Source: Candidatus Gastranaerophilales bacterium (lineage in GTDB: Bacteria > Cyanobacteriota > Vampirovibrionia > Gastranaerophilales > Gastranaerophilaceae). Taken from it: 57,902 nt of DNA. Every line of letters begins with the position of its first letter. Positions within the stretch are counted from its first letter, which is position 1. The DNA is taken from NCBI GenBank assembly GCA_944322745.1, contig CALUPV010000010.1, forward strand, positions 1-57,902, written 5' to 3'. Under the pieces are notes generated by a model. The model worked only from the letters and a program-made list of their open reading frames with translations, was not told the origin of the DNA and did not search any database. Shown in pieces: positions 15,055 through 23,882 of the stretch. The translations under genes and the position numbers were made by a program.

Positions 15055-15372
15055 ATGGGAAATAATTTTAACAAACAATTTGGTTCAAGATTAAAAGAAT
15101 TAAGAACAATTGCCAACATTTCACAAGAAGAACTTGCTGAAGCAGTTGGTGTCTCACCACAAACGGTTTCTTATTGGGAAAACGGTCATAATCCTGTTAC
15201 ATTTGGTAAATTACCTATTATTGCAAAAGCATTAAATATTCCGGTATACAGACTTTTTATATTTCCAGATTTTAAAGCAAATAAAGATTATCTTAACACC
15301 TTAGAAACAATAGATTCAAAGAAACTAAATGCCATTTTAGATATTTTAAGAATTATTGAATCAATAAAATAA
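15055..15372 (+). CDS. XRE-family transcriptional regulator
   Basis: A 105-aa protein. The N-terminal helix-turn-helix spans ~residues 8-66: GSRLKELRTIANISQEELAEAVGV, then the recognition helix SPQTVSYWENG. A short helical tail follows for dimerisation (ETIDSKKLNAILDILRIIESI). It binds DNA and probably controls neighbouring genes; it sits between the nuclease-like gene and a radical SAM gene, divergent from the former. There is no clear ribosome-binding site before ATG 15055. A TATAAT-like box lies close upstream at ~15019-15024, so a short or leaderless transcript is possible. The target genes are unknown. Confidence 0.85.
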   Translation: MGNNFNKQFGSRLKELRTIANISQEELAEAVGVSPQTVSYWENGHNPVTFGKLPIIAKALNIPVYRLFIFPDFKANKDYLNTLETIDSKKLNAILDILRIIESIK

Positions 15373-15405
15373 TTAATTTAATTCTTACAAATTAAGTAAG
15401 ACAAA

Positions 15406-16404
15406 TCAAAATTGGCTTTTATCTGATTTTGGGAAATTACTTTCTCTTAATACAGCTAAGGCTTCACAATATATCTCAAGTTCAAGCCCAAGCTCCTTTG
15501 AACGCTTTTCCATATATGCTATTTGTTCATATATCTCAGGAGTAAAATCAGGTTGATGAGTATTATACCAATCTTGTTCCACGCTTAAACTAACTGCTTT
15601 TACGCCATTTTTTATGACTTCATCAAACCACTTATTTATCTCTTTGTAGTTATCATTAACACCAGGGTATAAAATATATTTGACTTTTAATAAATTATTT
15701 TCACCTTGTGCTTTTGCATATTTTCGAATATTCTCCCAAACTTTTTTATACGCTTTTACCTGTTTTATCTTTTCATACGTCTCTTTGCAGCCTGAATCCG
15801 TTGAAATTACTAAACTTATTGCACCAAGTTTTAAACCTTTTGCTATACTTTTAGAAAATTTTATTCCTGAAGAATTTATACGTATATTTTTACAGCCTTT
15901 TTCTAAAAATAAATCAATCAATTTATCAAATTCCTTTAATATTGTAGGTTCACCACCGCCAAATATTATGCAGGACTCTTCCGTCTTTTTGATAATACCC
16001 TTTTTAAACATATCCTTTACAATCGGATAAAGATGATATTCCTTATATGAATTAAACTTCTTTTTGTCGTCCATTGTATAGCAATATGTACAATTACAAT
16101 TACATTTAGTCCAATGATTAAATGTAAAATGATTTATATAATTTTCCTCATCCCAATCTTTTTCCTGAAGATATATGCAATCTTTACAAGCATCAAGATA
16201 TATTCCTTTTTTATGCTGTTCTTTCAACTTCTCTTTTATTGCAAAGATTTCATTCCAATCAAAAATTTCGCCGTGGTAATTCTCTTTTATTGTTGTCTGA
16301 TATTCTGTTTCTCTGCCCTGTAAATAACCGTAACAACACAAACGCAGTTCATTTGTCCTAAACTCTATTCCTCTATTTACCCACTGACAGCTTTTATATT
16401 GCAT
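15406..16404 (-). CDS. Radical SAM protein with N-terminal Cys cluster
   Basis: A 332-aa protein. The radical SAM iron-sulfur motif CxxxCxxC is CNCNCTYC (~residues 101-108), followed by the SAM-binding GGGEPT loop and INSSG and STDSG strands. Upstream are extra cysteines (LCCYG, ACKDC) that could bind a second cluster. The family uses SAM and a [4Fe-4S] cluster to make a 5'-deoxyadenosyl radical. The substrate is not deducible; there is no C-terminal SPASM cluster. A close paralogue is at 28356-29351, sharing N-H-(F/W)-T-K-C-N-x-N-C-x-Y-C, GGGEPT and NSSGI. It is a single gene with neighbours on the other strand or separated by a terminator. Confidence 0.82.
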   Translation of the reverse strand: MQYKSCQWVNRGIEFRTNELRLCCYGYLQGRETEYQTTIKENYHGEIFDWNEIFAIKEKLKEQHKKGIYLDACKDCIYLQEKDWDEENYINHFTFNHWTKCNCNCTYCYTMDDKKKFNSYKEYHLYPIVKDMFKKGIIKKTEESCIIFGGGEPTILKEFDKLIDLFLEKGCKNIRINSSGIKFSKSIAKGLKLGAISLVISTDSGCKETYEKIKQVKAYKKVWENIRKYAKAQGENNLLKVKYILYPGVNDNYKEINKWFDEVIKNGVKAVSLSVEQDWYNTHQPDFTPEIYEQIAYMEKRSKELGLELEIYCEALAVLRESNFPKSDKSQF

Positions 16405-16471
16405 AAAATAACCCTTCTTTTGTTATTTTACATTAACTCAAACAAATGTTGCAATATTAAATATTCATCAA

Positions 16472-16505
16472 AAAAGAACGGTAATTTAGAATAATTACCG
16501 TTCAA
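16472..16505 (-). terminator. Terminator of the glmU-prs operon
   Basis: An 11-bp stem (GAACGGTAATT / AATTACCGTTC) with, on the minus strand, a TTTTTTG tail. It lies about 27 bp after the prs stop. Confidence 0.85.
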
Positions 16506-16532
16506 TATTTTTTTTATTTTATTGACTAAAAC

Positions 16533-17543
16533 TTATTGGTCATATTCTTTTTCGAAACCGAATAAAGAACTTACTGATTCACCATCATGAATTCTTGAAA
16601 TAGCTTCTCCTAACAATGGAGCAACGCTCAACTGAGTAATCTTCTCAGGTAAGAAGCTTTGATTCAACGGAATAGTATTTGTAACAACAACTTCTTTAAT
16701 CGGTGCTTTTTCTAATCTTTCCAATGCCGGACCTGAAAATACAGGGTGAGTAGCACAAACATATACATCCTTTGCACCCTTGTCTTTTAATAATTGAGCA
16801 GCACCGCATATAGTTCCTGCAGTATCTATTATATCGTCAAACATAATACAAGTTTTATCTTTAATATCACCAATAATATTAACGGCAATTGCTTCATTGT
16901 GACGATTTCTTCTCTTATCTATAATTGCCATAGGTGAGTTCATATGTTTAGCGAAATACCTTGCACGTGAAACTCCGCCCATATCAGGAGATACAACAAC
17001 CAAATCATCTTGCGGAATATTTAATCTTTTAACATAATCAACAATTACAGAAGTCGCATAAATATGATCGACAAGAATATTAAAGAAACCTTGAATTTGA
17101 CCTGTATGTAAATCCATAGCTAATATTCTGTCTGCACCGGCAGTCGTTAATAAATCTGCAACCAATTTTGCAGTAATTGCTTCTCTGCCTGAAGTTTTAC
17201 GGTCTTGTCTTGCATATCCGTAATAAGGAATTACAGCCGTAATTGACTTTGCACTTGCTCTTTTGAAAGCATCTATTATTATTAATAACTCCATTAAATT
17301 TTCATTTACAGGATTGCAAACAGGCTGAACAATAAATACGTCATCACCTCTTATACTTTCTTGAACCTGAACGTAAACTTCACCATCTGCAAAGTTTTTT
17401 ACAACCATAGGTCCTATAGTTGTACCCAAATATTCGGCAATTTCTTCTGCCAATTTCATATTTGAACGTCCGGCAAAGAGTTTTATATCGTGCGTAGGGT
17501 TAATTGTTTTTGTTCCTTGTGGAAACGCCAATTCCAATTCCAT
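16533..17543 (-). CDS. prs: Ribose-phosphate pyrophosphokinase (PRPP synthase)
   Basis: A 336-aa class I PRPP synthase. It makes 5-phosphoribosyl-1-pyrophosphate from ribose 5-phosphate and ATP for nucleotide, His and Trp synthesis. Visible signatures are FADGEVYVQVQESIRGDDVF, the ATP site RQDRKTSGREAITAKL, and the PRPP loop CIMFDDIIDTAGT. Length is slightly above the family's usual ~315 because of a short N-terminal extension (MELELAFPQGTKTINPTHD). The start overlaps the glmU stop (TAATG), with an AGGAGG site inside the glmU end, so the two are coupled. A terminator follows. Confidence 0.96.
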   Translation of the reverse strand: MELELAFPQGTKTINPTHDIKLFAGRSNMKLAEEIAEYLGTTIGPMVVKNFADGEVYVQVQESIRGDDVFIVQPVCNPVNENLMELLIIIDAFKRASAKSITAVIPYYGYARQDRKTSGREAITAKLVADLLTTAGADRILAMDLHTGQIQGFFNILVDHIYATSVIVDYVKRLNIPQDDLVVVSPDMGGVSRARYFAKHMNSPMAIIDKRRNRHNEAIAVNIIGDIKDKTCIMFDDIIDTAGTICGAAQLLKDKGAKDVYVCATHPVFSGPALERLEKAPIKEVVVTNTIPLNQSFLPEKITQLSVAPLLGEAISRIHDGESVSSLFGFEKEYDQ

Positions 17544-18856
17544 TATTTATTGCCTCCTGACAATTGTTCAATTTTCATTTTTACCCAATTTGAAATTATT
17601 CTTAATGGAGAACGAGTAACAGCCAAAGAATATGCTTCAACATCTTTTGTTATTATACTTCCGGCTGCAACTGATGCCATTTCATTTATTGTAACCGGTG
17701 CCACAAGAACTGAATTAGAACCTGTATTTGCACCATCTTTAATTATCGTTTTTGATTTAACTTTACTTATAGGATTATAATTTGCAGTAATTGTCCCTGC
17801 ACCAATATTGACTCTTGAACCCAATTCAGAATCACCTATATAACTCAAATGGGAAACATTTGTATTATCTTTTATCACAGATTTTTTTATTTCTACAAAA
17901 TTACCTATTCTAACATTATTCCCAATTGTTGCACCATCTCTTACATGAGAAAATGGACCAATTTTACAATTTTTACCTATAGTATTTTTTCCTGTTATAT
18001 AAACATTAGGTAGAATAATAGTATCAGCCCCAATTTTTGTTTCAGGCGAAATATATGTCGTATCAGGGTCAACAATCTGTACACCTTCTTGCATTAGATT
18101 AATTAATGTTTTCTTATTCAAAATTTTTGTTGCTTCAGCCAACTGAACTTTTGAATTTATACCGAATATTTCTTCATTATTATCTAAAATATAAGATTGT
18201 ACCGACAGATTTTTACCAACCGCCCATTTTACAATATCAGTTAAATAATATTCACCTTGAGTATTATTATTTTGAAGATTAGAAAAAGCACCAGATACTG
18301 TTTTCCAATTAATACAATATATTCCTGCATTAATTTCTTTAACGGCTTTTTGTTCCGGAGTTGCATCTTTTTCTTCTACAATTGCTACAAATTTATTATT
18401 TTTATCTCTAATTATTCTGCCATAATTTTTAGGATTTTCAAAAATTGCAGACATAACAGTCAAATCAGCATGATTATTATCATGGAACTCAACAAAATTT
18501 TTAATTGTTTCTGCAGTAATTAAAGGAGTATCTCCGTAAACAACAATAACGTACCCATCAAAATCTTTTAAATATGGCGTCGCTTTATTAACAGCATCAC
18601 CTGTCCCAAGCTGAGGACATTGCATTATACATTTTGCATTTTTATAATTATTTTTTACAAAAGCCTCGACTTTTTCCGATTCATGACCAACAATAACAAA
18701 GTTTTCATCAACATATTCCGTATTGTTAACCGCATCTAAAACATAACCTAAAAGTGGCTTATTAAATATTACATGAAGGACTTTTGGAAGTTCAGACTTC
18801 ATTCTTGTACCTTTACCTGCAGCAAGAACAATTGATTTAACTTTCTTTTCCAACAT
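17543..18856 (-). CDS. glmU: Bifunctional UDP-GlcNAc pyrophosphorylase / GlcN-1-P acetyltransferase
   Basis: A 437-aa protein. The N-terminal nucleotidyltransferase domain starts with VLAAGKGTRMKSELPKVLH (residues ~11-29). The C-terminal left-handed beta helix shows the hexapeptide pattern (IGKNCKIGPFSHVRDGATIGNNVRIGNFVEIKKS). GlmU makes UDP-GlcNAc, the precursor of peptidoglycan and lipid A. Length is near the usual 450-460; the short C-terminus may reduce the acetyltransferase tail. It is the first gene of an operon with prs, an order common in Gram-positive bacteria. Confidence 0.95.
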   Translation of the reverse strand: MLEKKVKSIVLAAGKGTRMKSELPKVLHVIFNKPLLGYVLDAVNNTEYVDENFVIVGHESEKVEAFVKNNYKNAKCIMQCPQLGTGDAVNKATPYLKDFDGYVIVVYGDTPLITAETIKNFVEFHDNNHADLTVMSAIFENPKNYGRIIRDKNNKFVAIVEEKDATPEQKAVKEINAGIYCINWKTVSGAFSNLQNNNTQGEYYLTDIVKWAVGKNLSVQSYILDNNEEIFGINSKVQLAEATKILNKKTLINLMQEGVQIVDPDTTYISPETKIGADTIILPNVYITGKNTIGKNCKIGPFSHVRDGATIGNNVRIGNFVEIKKSVIKDNTNVSHLSYIGDSELGSRVNIGAGTITANYNPISKVKSKTIIKDGANTGSNSVLVAPVTINEMASVAAGSIITKDVEAYSLAVTRSPLRIISNWVKMKIEQLSGGNK

Positions 18857-19045
18857 CTTTTTATTCCTTCAAGCTTATATTAATATTTTACACAAAAAAT
18901 CAAACATGACTTAAAGATTACTGCTATAATTGATAAAAATTAATAATTCATAAAAGTAAAGAAATTATACAATATAATCAAAATATAACAAAAAAAATAA
19001 ATTTTGCTTTTTAAAATAACGTCGACAAATGGAGAAATACAACTT

Positions 19046-19438
19046 ATGAACACGCAAGAAGCAGGAACAAAGAATTATTTTTCAAGCCCAAAAATTATAT
19101 CAAGCTCTATTTTAGGCGGTTTAGCTGCAGCAAGTGTTGAAAGAGCATTTCTTCCTGCTGAAGTCAAAGCTGCAATAAAGAACACAAGATTTGGCCAAGA
19201 TGCTTTTATTAAAAAAACAAAGGCTTGTGCAGAAAAGACCATTCAAAACATAGGTTCATCCAGAATTAACATAGAACAGACAATCGAAAATGCAAAAAAT
19301 ATGTATCCAAATTTTGTAAAGACAGCAAAAGCCGCAAATAAACAATTTGCTAAAACATTCATTGGTATTGCAGGAACAATTGCTTGCGCAAAATTACTTA
19401 GTTCCTTAATTTTAAAATCCAGAGAATCAAAAGAATAA
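19046..19438 (+). CDS. Small hypothetical protein with C-terminal hydrophobic segment
   Basis: A 130-aa protein, not recognised. The N-terminus is polar and followed by a glycine/alanine-rich segment (SSILGGLAAASVERAF). The middle is basic and amphipathic, and residues ~105-122 (FIGIAGTIACAKLLSSLIL) look like a membrane helix. The start at ATG 19046 is preferred because a GGAG lies 11 nt upstream; an in-frame start further upstream lacks one. Its pattern (short, Ala/Lys-rich, one C-terminal membrane helix) resembles the protein at 43212-43598. It lies just before aroA on the same strand with a 43-bp gap. Confidence 0.6.
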   Translation: MNTQEAGTKNYFSSPKIISSSILGGLAAASVERAFLPAEVKAAIKNTRFGQDAFIKKTKACAEKTIQNIGSSRINIEQTIENAKNMYPNFVKTAKAANKQFAKTFIGIAGTIACAKLLSSLILKSRESKE

Positions 19439-19481
19439 TATTTAATTTGCAAATATATATAGTTTATTGTCTAATAATGGT

Positions 19482-20759
19482 ATGAATATCACAGTCAATA
19501 AATCAAATGGGCTAAAAGGAAATATTGAAATTCCTGCTGATAAGTCAATTACCCATAGAGCATTTATGTTTGCAGCACTTACTAAAGGAAGAGTTAAAAT
19601 TTCTAACTTTTCTAAAGGTGCTGACTGTATGTCTACGTTAAAAATCATTCAAAATCTTGGTTGCAGTATAGAATATCTTAACGAAAAAGAACTAATCATT
19701 AATGCAAAAGATGCCATAAAGAAATCCCAAAGTCCTCTAGATTGCGGTAATTCCGGAACAACAACAAGGCTTATGATGGGGATATTAGCAGGGCAAAACT
19801 TTAGTTGCAAGCTGTTTGGTGATCAAAGCCTTTCTAAAAGACCAATGAAAAGAGTTATTGCCCCATTAGAACTTATGGGGGCAAAATTTATACACAATGA
19901 CTATAAATTGCCTATAGAAATTCTTGGAACACAGCTAAAAGGCATCGATTACATTTCTCCGTTAGCCTCAGCTCAAGTAAAATCTTGTCTTTTACTAGCT
20001 GGTCTTAATGCAGAAGGTCAAACGTCTATCACAGAACCATATAAATCAAGAAATCATACAGAATTAATGTTCGAATATATGGGTGCAGCAATACAAATAG
20101 ATGGCAATAAGGTTACTGTTTCAAAATCTCAACTAAAACCTGTTGATATTAATATCTGCGGAGATATTTCATCTGCAGCTTTCTTTATTGTTGCTGCATT
20201 AATCACTCCAAATTCTGACATAATAATAAAAAATGTCGGAATTAATGAAACAAGAAACGGAATTATTGATATTCTAAAATTAATGAATGCTAATATAGAA
20301 ATTCTTGATAAAAGAATTATATCAAACGAAGAAATTGCAGATATTAGAGTGAAATACTCAGAACTTAAAGGAACAACAATAGAAGGAGCCATAATTCCAA
20401 GATTGATAGATGAAATACCAATCCTCGCAATTGCAGCAACTCAAGCACAAGGTACTACTATAATAAAAGATGCGCAAGATTTAAGAAATAAAGAAGCTGA
20501 TAGAATTACAGCAGTAAAAACAGAACTAAGAAAAATTGGAGCAAATATTGAAGAAACTCCTGACGGATTAGTTATAAAAGGTAGAACAGAACTAGCTGGC
20601 AATTGCGAAATAGAATGTTATCACGATCATAGAATCGCAATGAGTGCATATGTTGCAGGTTTGATATGCAAAAAACCCATCAAAATTAATGAATTTCAAT
20701 GGGTTGATATTTCTTTTCCTGAATTTTTAAGTTTAATGAATAAAATATCTACTTATTAG
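19482..20759 (+). CDS. aroA: 3-phosphoshikimate 1-carboxyvinyltransferase (EPSP synthase), class II-like
   Basis: A 425-aa enzyme of the shikimate pathway that joins PEP and shikimate-3-phosphate. Signatures are PADKSITHRAFM, GNSGTTTRLMMGILAG (PEP/phosphate site), SKRPMKR, a middle SAQVKSCLLLAGL, and the C-terminal DHRIAMS. GNSGTTTR and the spacing are more like class II enzymes. The start at ATG 19482 matches the family; an in-frame TTG 15 bp upstream would add five residues, and neither has a clear ribosome-binding site. The 3' end overlaps the convergent gene at 20749 by 11 bp. Confidence 0.95.
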   Translation: MNITVNKSNGLKGNIEIPADKSITHRAFMFAALTKGRVKISNFSKGADCMSTLKIIQNLGCSIEYLNEKELIINAKDAIKKSQSPLDCGNSGTTTRLMMGILAGQNFSCKLFGDQSLSKRPMKRVIAPLELMGAKFIHNDYKLPIEILGTQLKGIDYISPLASAQVKSCLLLAGLNAEGQTSITEPYKSRNHTELMFEYMGAAIQIDGNKVTVSKSQLKPVDINICGDISSAAFFIVAALITPNSDIIIKNVGINETRNGIIDILKLMNANIEILDKRIISNEEIADIRVKYSELKGTTIEGAIIPRLIDEIPILAIAATQAQGTTIIKDAQDLRNKEADRITAVKTELRKIGANIEETPDGLVIKGRTELAGNCEIECYHDHRIAMSAYVAGLICKKPIKINEFQWVDISFPEFLSLMNKISTY

Positions 20760-21483
20760 GATATATTACATGTGAGTCGCCATTTTTACCGACTTTAAAC
20801 GAAATATAAATCCTTTCCCCTTTATAATCATCAGGCGGAATATTAAAACTTATAATTTTCGATAATGCAACTAATACCGAATTATCTAAACTCTCATTAT
20901 GAGTAGTACCAACAATTCTCTTTGTAACAACTGTACCTTCTTTATCAATAGTAAACTCAACCTTTGCTTCACCATTACCTTGTACAATTGATTTATCCCA
21001 TTTTCTATCAAATTCACCACCAATTTCTACCAAATATTCTCTTAAAGATGGTGAAATCGATCTGAATCTTAAGTTTAATAATGGAAGATTTGCAAGTGGA
21101 TCTTTTGTTTTTCTATATGTAGATACAACTGTATTGTCCCAAAAAGTATCAACACTCGGAATTTTAACCTGTTCAATTGCTACTTTTTGCTTCACTTTTT
21201 CCATTTTTTTCTTTTTATGCGGGGGTGCAACAAAAATAATTAGTATACAAAGTAATAATGCACAACAAACTACAACTAAAGATTTTTTCTTGTCAATTTC
21301 TTCAATTCTAAGTTCTTCAGCTTCTTCAGGTGTTAACTTTTTCTTTGGTTTTGGTGCAGGAACTACCGGTTCCGGTTCGTAGTATTGTTCTTCATAAAAT
21401 TCTTCAAAAGTATCATTTCCACATTCACAAAAATCCGGACATTCAGCATATTCTGTATAACACTCTGTACATCTATACATCAT
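20749..21483 (-). CDS. Zinc-ribbon membrane protein with TonB-C-like periplasmic domain
   Basis: A 244-aa protein. Residues 1-23 are a Cys-rich ribbon (CTEC...CPDFCECG), then an acidic and proline-rich stretch (PEPVVPAPKPKKK), then one membrane helix (~69-86). The outer part (~130-240) has the energy-transduction TonB C-terminal look: VEFTIDKEGTVVTKRIVGTTHNESLDNSVLVALSKI. The helix puts the zinc ribbon in the cytoplasm and the TonB-like part outside. It is last in an operon after the FHA-like and vWA genes (13-bp gap), with an AAGGAA site 5 nt before ATG. Its role is unknown; signal transfer across the membrane is an inference from the layout. Confidence 0.68.
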   Translation of the reverse strand: MMYRCTECYTEYAECPDFCECGNDTFEEFYEEQYYEPEPVVPAPKPKKKLTPEEAEELRIEEIDKKKSLVVVCCALLLCILIIFVAPPHKKKKMEKVKQKVAIEQVKIPSVDTFWDNTVVSTYRKTKDPLANLPLLNLRFRSISPSLREYLVEIGGEFDRKWDKSIVQGNGEAKVEFTIDKEGTVVTKRIVGTTHNESLDNSVLVALSKIISFNIPPDDYKGERIYISFKVGKNGDSHVIYPNK

Positions 21484-21496
21484 TTATTTCCTTAAA

Positions 21497-23167
21497 TTAA
21501 TAATCCTTATCAACTTTTTCTAATAATTCTTCTCTTATTATAATGTCAAATTTTGTATTTCCTAACATAGTAGTTTCCATAATAAGTATTGCCGTAGGTA
21601 ATAAAGCAGCTACAAAGCTTAACACCATACCCATTACATCTCCACCCATAACTCCTATGAAATATGAAACGTTCATTGTAATTTCAATGAATACAACAGC
21701 AAGAGCAATAAGGAAGAATTTCTTAGCTTCTTTTTTTAAGTTCTTACTACTTTCAACACCATGGAGAACAACACCATGAACATTATAATCACTAAAACCA
21801 TCTTGCTTTATTACATTTGAAGCTAAAACTCTTTTTGTAGTTGCAAATGATGTTGCAAAACAATGGAAAGCAAATACAATCATAAATACAGCAAGAGCCA
21901 AAAAGATTGGTGAAAATTTAAAACCTTCGGCAAGTCTTATCCAGCCTGCAGCTTCAGGAAAACATTCTGCCAATGTTTGTGATACACCATATGCCAAGAA
22001 TGGTGCAGTAAGCACACCGACAACATATTCAATCCCGGCTTTTATTTCCAAATTAAAAATCTTATTACTTATATCTTTTAATTTTTTTCTTGAGATATTA
22101 TTTACAAATAATGTAATCCACTGTTGGTAGTCCTTGACAACAGCTTGAAAATCTTCTCTGCTTTCGTAACTATCAAGTTCTTCCCCGGATTCAGCAATAG
22201 TATTTTGAGTTATTGCTGCAAATACAGATAAAAAGATACATAAGAAAGAACAACCTATAAGCATTTGCGGAATGAGTAATGGCAATGAATAAGTATGCAA
22301 TGATAACTCAACCAAGCTAAACAACATAACAGCAGCAAATATACCACCGCCCGATAACAAACATAAACTTTGAATGGCTTTTGAAGATGGTGATACTTTT
22401 GCCTTGCCTTTATGCTGTAATGTTAAGAACTGTCCTAATTTTAGAATTAAAGATACAACAATGAAAGCAATCGCAGCCAGGAACAAAATTCTATTCTGCA
22501 GTTGACCATTGAGTGAATCCAAACGAATAATATCTTTTAAGATAAAAGCCATTGCAAAAGGAACAAAGATTATAAAGAAATTAAGAAATGCTAATATCAA
22601 CTCATTTTGAGCCAACTTACTTCTCAGATAATTTGCTTTATAAGCTATTTCTTTTGTTACTAGCGCCCTTCTTCTTTCAATATCGGCTTTTCTTCTGTCA
22701 ATTTTGATTTTTGTCTGAGCACCGATCCCCTTACCATAAAGGGTTTCAATATCTTGTTCATTAAGTTCTTCATCCTCAATCATTGTAATTGTTTTTTTAT
22801 TTTCAGCTTGTTTAATTCTTTCAGCATTCCTCCTGTTAGCAAGCTCCAATGAGCCGGGAACTATCTTAGGATTCGTACCTGCAGCAGTAATTTTAATACT
22901 AATATATTCATCAGTATCAGCAATCATTAATTTACATAATGAGCCTATTTCAATAGAAGACCCTATTGGCTGTCCTCTAAATAAAACCTTATTGCTTTTA
23001 AAATTATTAACAATTTGCCATCTGCCATTTTCTAATTTTTGAAGAGATATTATCAAATCAAAATCAAGATTCAATTTAAAATGACAATTTGGAGCCGTAC
23101 CTATATTAATTACATTAGAATCGTTAAATACCTTCTCATTATTTTTAGATGTTATCGTAACTTTCAT
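21497..23167 (-). CDS. FHA-like multi-pass membrane protein
   Basis: A 556-aa protein. The first ~95 residues look like a forkhead-associated (FHA) fold, with strand-rich NVINIGTAPNCHFKL... and Q-K-L-E-N-G-R-W-Q-I-V-N-N; the classical G-R-x-x(4)-S-x-x-H residues are not intact, so phosphothreonine binding is doubtful. A basic linker (DRRKADIERRRALVTKE) leads to about eight to ten membrane segments in groups (~190-330 and ~375-540). A GAGGA site precedes the start. It lies between a vWA gene and a zinc-ribbon/TonB-like gene with gaps of 9 and 13 bp. It may be a membrane scaffold or regulator of the Trk system encoded upstream; no known family was recognised. Confidence 0.6.
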   Translation of the reverse strand: MKVTITSKNNEKVFNDSNVINIGTAPNCHFKLNLDFDLIISLQKLENGRWQIVNNFKSNKVLFRGQPIGSSIEIGSLCKLMIADTDEYISIKITAAGTNPKIVPGSLELANRRNAERIKQAENKKTITMIEDEELNEQDIETLYGKGIGAQTKIKIDRRKADIERRRALVTKEIAYKANYLRSKLAQNELILAFLNFFIIFVPFAMAFILKDIIRLDSLNGQLQNRILFLAAIAFIVVSLILKLGQFLTLQHKGKAKVSPSSKAIQSLCLLSGGGIFAAVMLFSLVELSLHTYSLPLLIPQMLIGCSFLCIFLSVFAAITQNTIAESGEELDSYESREDFQAVVKDYQQWITLFVNNISRKKLKDISNKIFNLEIKAGIEYVVGVLTAPFLAYGVSQTLAECFPEAAGWIRLAEGFKFSPIFLALAVFMIVFAFHCFATSFATTKRVLASNVIKQDGFSDYNVHGVVLHGVESSKNLKKEAKKFFLIALAVVFIEITMNVSYFIGVMGGDVMGMVLSFVAALLPTAILIMETTMLGNTKFDIIIREELLEKVDKDY

Positions 23168-23176
23168 TCTAATCCT

Positions 23177-23872
23177 CTATCTTCCTACTGCTTCTAATAT
23201 TTTTCTAACAGCCTGATCAACATTTTCTTCTGATGCAATTATCAGATTTTTTTCTTTTATTACAGGCAATAATGTATGTCTTACATCATCCAACTTCTGA
23301 GGATGGGCATATAAAAAAGCTAAAGTTAAATCAGGGATATAATCCAATGTTTTCTTTATATTTTTTGGTAATGTATTCCAATTAATTTGCTTTGTTATAT
23401 CGCCTTCATTTTCTAAATCTCCAAGCACAACAATCACTGGTTTATAACCATCTTGTTTGTATCTTAAAGCATCACCTACTGCTTTTTTAAGTGCCAAACC
23501 ATATGCAGTACCAAAAGATTTCTCATCAAAAGCACCACGTTTTTTCATTGATTCTCTCATTGCAACCAGCTTATGAGGATTACCGTTATAAACACTGTAT
23601 GTATCTTCCGTTACAACATAAATCAATGCATGATCTTCAGAATCTAATCGTTTTGAAATCTTTAAAATTGTCTGTTCTTGCTGCGCTAATAAATTCCTAT
23701 TTGAGGCAGATATATCCAACAAAAATACCGCTGCAACCGGTTTAAACTCGCCTAAATCCATATTCAGAAATCCTACAACTAATAATTTCAAAACATAAAC
23801 TGATAATAATAACAATAAACTTAATATACAAGCTCTTCTAAACATACTACTCTCAAAACTACTAACTAACAT
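23177..23872 (-). CDS. von Willebrand factor A domain protein, membrane anchored
   Basis: A 231-aa protein. One membrane helix (~residues 16-36, SLLLLLSVYVLKLLVVGFL) is followed by a vWA domain with the MIDAS start LLDISASN (D-x-S-x-S) and the PVIVVLGDLENEGD strand that supplies the later Asp. vWA domains bind a metal and partner proteins. The ATG at 23872 is preferred; a TTG one codon earlier and an ATG 27 bp downstream are possible. It lies 10 bp after trkH and 9 bp before the FHA-like gene, so it is in the same operon. The partner is probably another product of this operon, by inference. Confidence 0.75.
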   Translation of the reverse strand: MLVSSFESSMFRRACILSLLLLLSVYVLKLLVVGFLNMDLGEFKPVAAVFLLDISASNRNLLAQQEQTILKISKRLDSEDHALIYVVTEDTYSVYNGNPHKLVAMRESMKKRGAFDEKSFGTAYGLALKKAVGDALRYKQDGYKPVIVVLGDLENEGDITKQINWNTLPKNIKKTLDYIPDLTLAFLYAHPQKLDDVRHTLLPVIKEKNLIIASEENVDQAVRKILEAVGR

Positions 23873-23882
23873 CAAAATTGTA